Shown here: piece after piece, positions 61,555 to 64,000 of the stretch
How positions within the stretch are numbered: the stretch's first letter is position 1
Layout of the letters: each line of letters opens with the position of its first letter
From: Chryseobacterium hagamense
GTDB taxonomy: Bacteria; Bacteroidota; Bacteroidia; Flavobacteriales; Weeksellaceae
Reading direction: 5' to 3'
Length of the DNA stretch: 64,000 nucleotides
Assembly: GCF_007991455.1 (NCBI RefSeq)
Contig: NZ_BJYJ01000001.1
Span: forward strand, 248,001 to 312,000
The notes under the pieces: generated by a model
Seen by the model: the letters and a program-made list of their open reading frames with translations, nothing else
Told to the model about the DNA's origin: nothing
Databases searched by the model: none
Program-made: the position numbers and the translations under genes

Positions 61555-64000
61555 TTAGTTTTTAATGAATCTCCTGGAGATTTCTCCGATCTGGATCATG
61601 TATGCTCCTTTGATCAGACTGCTTACATTCACGGAGCCTCTTTCAAGTTTTCCTGAATTAATTAGTTTTCCACCCATATCGAAGATTCTGTAATCTTCGT
61701 TTGTAGTATTAGAAACATGCAGGATGTCTTTTGCCGGATTCGGATATAATTTCAGATCCGTAATCAGGTCTTTGGTTCCCGGTAGTTCGCCTCTTCCCGA
61801 AGAAACGATATTCACGGTGTAGTCTTCCACCTGTCCGTAGGTATAGGATCCGCATGATGAAGAAGGAATGGCATTATACTGCATCATTACCCGCATTCTG
61901 GTGCTTCCTGTTACGGCAGTAGAAGGAATCGTCACTGTTCCCGTTACCGGAGAAGTTGTGGAGGCTGATTTGGACCAAACCAGTTCGCCGCTGTCCGTAA
62001 AATCTCCGTCCCCGTTGTAATCAATATACACTGCGTACCCTTCCTTATACTTGGTTGATGTCCAGACAGGTGTTATGGAAATGGTATAAGCAGATCCTTT
62101 GGTTACATTCGTAGAAATTGAGGTAAAGTTTTCATATCCTGAAGTTCCTGTTGAAGTATTGTTAATCGTTCCGAATTTCACATTTCCGATTTTTTCGTCG
62201 CCGGTGTTCGTTGAAGAGGCGGAACAATAGCTTACGGTACTTCCTGCAGAAGTCGTTACGGAAACCGTATTGCTGGAAGTTGAGGTATTTCCTGCCGCAT
62301 CTTTTGCTTTTACATTAAAGCTGTAGGTAGTAGAAGGCGTCAATCCGGTTACGGTATAAGATGTCGAGGAAGTTGAGCCGATCATCGAGCTTCCCTGATA
62401 CACCTCATAGCCTGTAACGCCTACATTGTCCGTTGCTCCCGACCAGGAAAGATTGGTTGCTGTGGAGGTCGTTCCGGAAGCGGCGAGGGCAGGAGCTGTC
62501 GGAGCCGTCTGATCTACGGATGAAGAACCTGCGTTCACCGTAATATTGGCATTGTTTACATCAAAAAAGATATGATTGGAACCTTTTACCATAATCCGCC
62601 CTGTGGAAGTCGATACATTTGGAATGGTTACGGCCTGGGAACCGTCATTCGTTGTTCCCGCCAGCAGGGTGGTCCAGGTATTTCCGCTGTCAGTAGACCA
62701 TAGGATATCCACATTGGCGGCATTAACGCCGTTTGCCGTAGTTCCTGCAATATCCCAGGTAACGGTCTGGCTGCTTCCGCCGGCAAAGGTAGTGGCCGAA
62801 TTCTGAGAACTTACTACAAAGGGGCCTGCCGTACCGTTTACGGTGATTACGGCATCATCGGAATTGTTTCCGGATCCGCCGGCTCTGTTATCGCGAACGG
62901 TAAACCTGAAGTTGTAGGTTCTGGCTACACTGGATAAAGCTTCCACGGTAATTTCGGAACCTGCGGTTGTGGTAGCGCCCGCCAGTACGGAGGCCATTCT
63001 TGGAAAATACCGTACCGGCGTGGTTTGGGGCGTAAAAGATCTGAAAGTCGGTCCTGAAGCTTTGGTTGCACTGGCCGCGGAGCCTGTTCCCGTCTGCGAA
63101 GAAGAGGCATTGTCCATCTGTTCCCAGATGTAAGTTAGAGTATCGCCGTTGGCATCGGTTCCGGATCCCGTTAACATGAATGGCGTTCCTTTCGGGATGG
63201 TATAATCCAGGCCGGCATTGGCAGTCGGAATGGAGTTGCCCGTACTGGTGCTTACGGGGCATGTCTTCGCTTTGATATTATTGGTAATCTGCTGGATGCT
63301 GATGGCATGGAAAAAGGCATCCGAATGCGGCTGGATATCCTGACTGGTAATTCCTGCATACCCCATAATGGTGGATCCCGATCCCGGTTCCATATTGGCG
63401 CCGGTTCCTTCATTGCTCATGGAGAACGTATGGTTTCCGCCGAACTGATGACCCATTTCATGGGCTACATAATCGATATCGAAATTATCACCTGCCGGAA
63501 TTCCGTCTGCCGGAGAAGTATAACCGCTTCCTTTGGAGCCGTTGGTACACACGCAGCCGATACATCCGGCATTTCCGCCGCCGCCGGTAGCTCCGAACAG
63601 GTGGCCGATGTCATAGTTGGCATCACCGATTACGGAAGTGAGTGTAGACTGCAGTTGGGAATTCCAGTTGTTCATCTGCGACGAAGGGGAATACGGATCG
63701 GTAGAGGCATTGGTGTAAATCACCGAATCGTTGTTTGAAATCAGCACCATTCTTGCCGAAAAGTCCTTTTCAAAAACCCCGTTGACGCGGGTCATGGTAT
63801 TGTTCATGGCGGCCAGGGCATTGGCTTTTGTGCCACCGAAATAGGTGGTATATTCTCCCGTACAGGACAATGCCAGGCGGAAAGTCCTGAGTTTGGCATC
63901 ATCGGCGTTAGGTCTTGCGGCCAGACTGGTTGTGCCGGCTACTCCTTTCTGGGCAACATCAATTACCGTACATTCAAAAGCGTTCAGATTGTCTTTTTTA
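61555..64000 (-). CDS. Reprolysin-like metalloprotease with type IX sorting domain, partial
   Basis: The frame is open past the right edge, so the N-terminus (signal and propeptide) is missing; 815 codons are visible. The zinc site HEMGHQFGGNH (HEXXHXXGXXH) lies at about 63450, in the M12B/M43 metzincin region. Further domains are a Ser/Thr-rich cadherin-like stretch (GLDYTIPKGTPFMLTG), a fibronectin type III unit (TAPTAPALAASGTTS to SVTTSAGS), a GEVED-type domain (YAVYIDYNGDGDFTDSGELVW) and a sorting tail (LKLYPNPAKDILHV to RRFIKN). It should be exported by type IX secretion. Confidence 0.9.
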   Translation of the reverse strand, partial: KKDNLNAFECTVIDVAQKGVAGTTSLAARPNADDAKLRTFRLALSCTGEYTTYFGGTKANALAAMNNTMTRVNGVFEKDFSARMVLISNNDSVIYTNASTDPYSPSSQMNNWNSQLQSTLTSVIGDANYDIGHLFGATGGGGNAGCIGCVCTNGSKGSGYTSPADGIPAGDNFDIDYVAHEMGHQFGGNHTFSMSNEGTGANMEPGSGSTIMGYAGITSQDIQPHSDAFFHAISIQQITNNIKAKTCPVSTSTGNSIPTANAGLDYTIPKGTPFMLTGSGTDANGDTLTYIWEQMDNASSSQTGTGSAASATKASGPTFRSFTPQTTPVRYFPRMASVLAGATTTAGSEITVEALSSVARTYNFRFTVRDNRAGGSGNNSDDAVITVNGTAGPFVVSSQNSATTFAGGSSQTVTWDIAGTTANGVNAANVDILWSTDSGNTWTTLLAGTTNDGSQAVTIPNVSTSTGRIMVKGSNHIFFDVNNANITVNAGSSSVDQTAPTAPALAASGTTSTATNLSWSGATDNVGVTGYEVYQGSSMIGSTSSTSYTVTGLTPSTTYSFNVKAKDAAGNTSTSSNTVSVTTSAGSTVSYCSASSTNTGDEKIGNVKFGTINNTSTGTSGYENFTSISTNVTKGSAYTISITPVWTSTKYKEGYAVYIDYNGDGDFTDSGELVWSKSASTTSPVTGTVTIPSTAVTGSTRMRVMMQYNAIPSSSCGSYTYGQVEDYTVNIVSSGRGELPGTKDLITDLKLYPNPAKDILHVSNTTNEDYRIFDMGGKLINSGKLERGSVNVSSLIKGAYMIQIGEISRRFIKN

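Overview
The window looks like chromosomal DNA of a Chryseobacterium-like member of the Flavobacteriia (Weeksellaceae). The evidence is the content of type IX secretion genes and sorting domains (PorQ, an M28 peptidase and a metalloprotease with C-terminal sorting tails), the Bacteroidota-type promoters (TTG, a spacer of about 19 bases, then TANNTTTG), the scarcity of strong Shine-Dalgarno sites, the CcsB-CcsA fusion, and protein wording typical of that group. The assignment to genus is inference; no rRNA lies in the window. Nothing looks like a prophage, plasmid, integrase or CRISPR locus.

Layout. 1-6400: a small envelope-stress-like pair (YtxH, holin-like) with a third partial gene, then cmk and porQ, then pyrH and frr on the other strand, then two small exported proteins of unknown function. 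6700-11650: ftsK, a lolA-like gene and an lptF/lptG-type permease in one direction (chromosome segregation and outer-membrane biogenesis). 11900-15200: a large CcsBA haem-handling protein. 15200-16150: almost a kilobase of nested non-coding repeats. 16100-17700: an SPFH protein with a small Arc-like protein, then a small membrane protein. 17800-21800: lysine catabolism (pcd, lat), a DUF2007 protein and a GNAT acetyltransferase. 21850-28200: a MarR/GbsR-like regulator and a complete tripartite RND efflux system, with a palindromic putative operator in front of the regulator. 28543: one tRNA-Ala(GGC). 29000-31500: a lipoprotein, an NlpC/P60 peptidase and dapD. 31500-35500: four surface-glycan genes. 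35500-42925: a complete histidine operon (hisGDCBHAF-IE) behind a canonical His-rich leader peptide and terminator. 43400-45550: two tandem M28 peptidases. 45600-50900: thrS-infC-rpmI-rplT, interrupted by a large membrane glycosyltransferase-like gene. 51000-52450: two decayed tail-collar-type surface protein genes. 52650-54200: a TPR-like protein. 54345-58900: leuA-leuC-leuD-leuB. 59200-61070: four small genes (acidic protein, DUF4230, thioredoxin fold, MazG-like). 61555 to the right edge: a large secreted metalloprotease cut by the window end.

Most coding content is ordinary housekeeping and amino-acid metabolism. The unusual material is regulatory or non-coding: the his attenuator, an infC gene whose only sensible start is AUA, a 121-bp MITE-like repeat with 11-bp terminal inverted repeats and a compensated internal hairpin, a second repeat family of about 370 bp, an apparent insertion of one repeat into the other, and two broken surface-protein genes. 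Translation starts in several genes were moved from the longest reading frame because a promoter or terminator lies inside the extension. All function calls come from reading motifs by eye; no database search was run.
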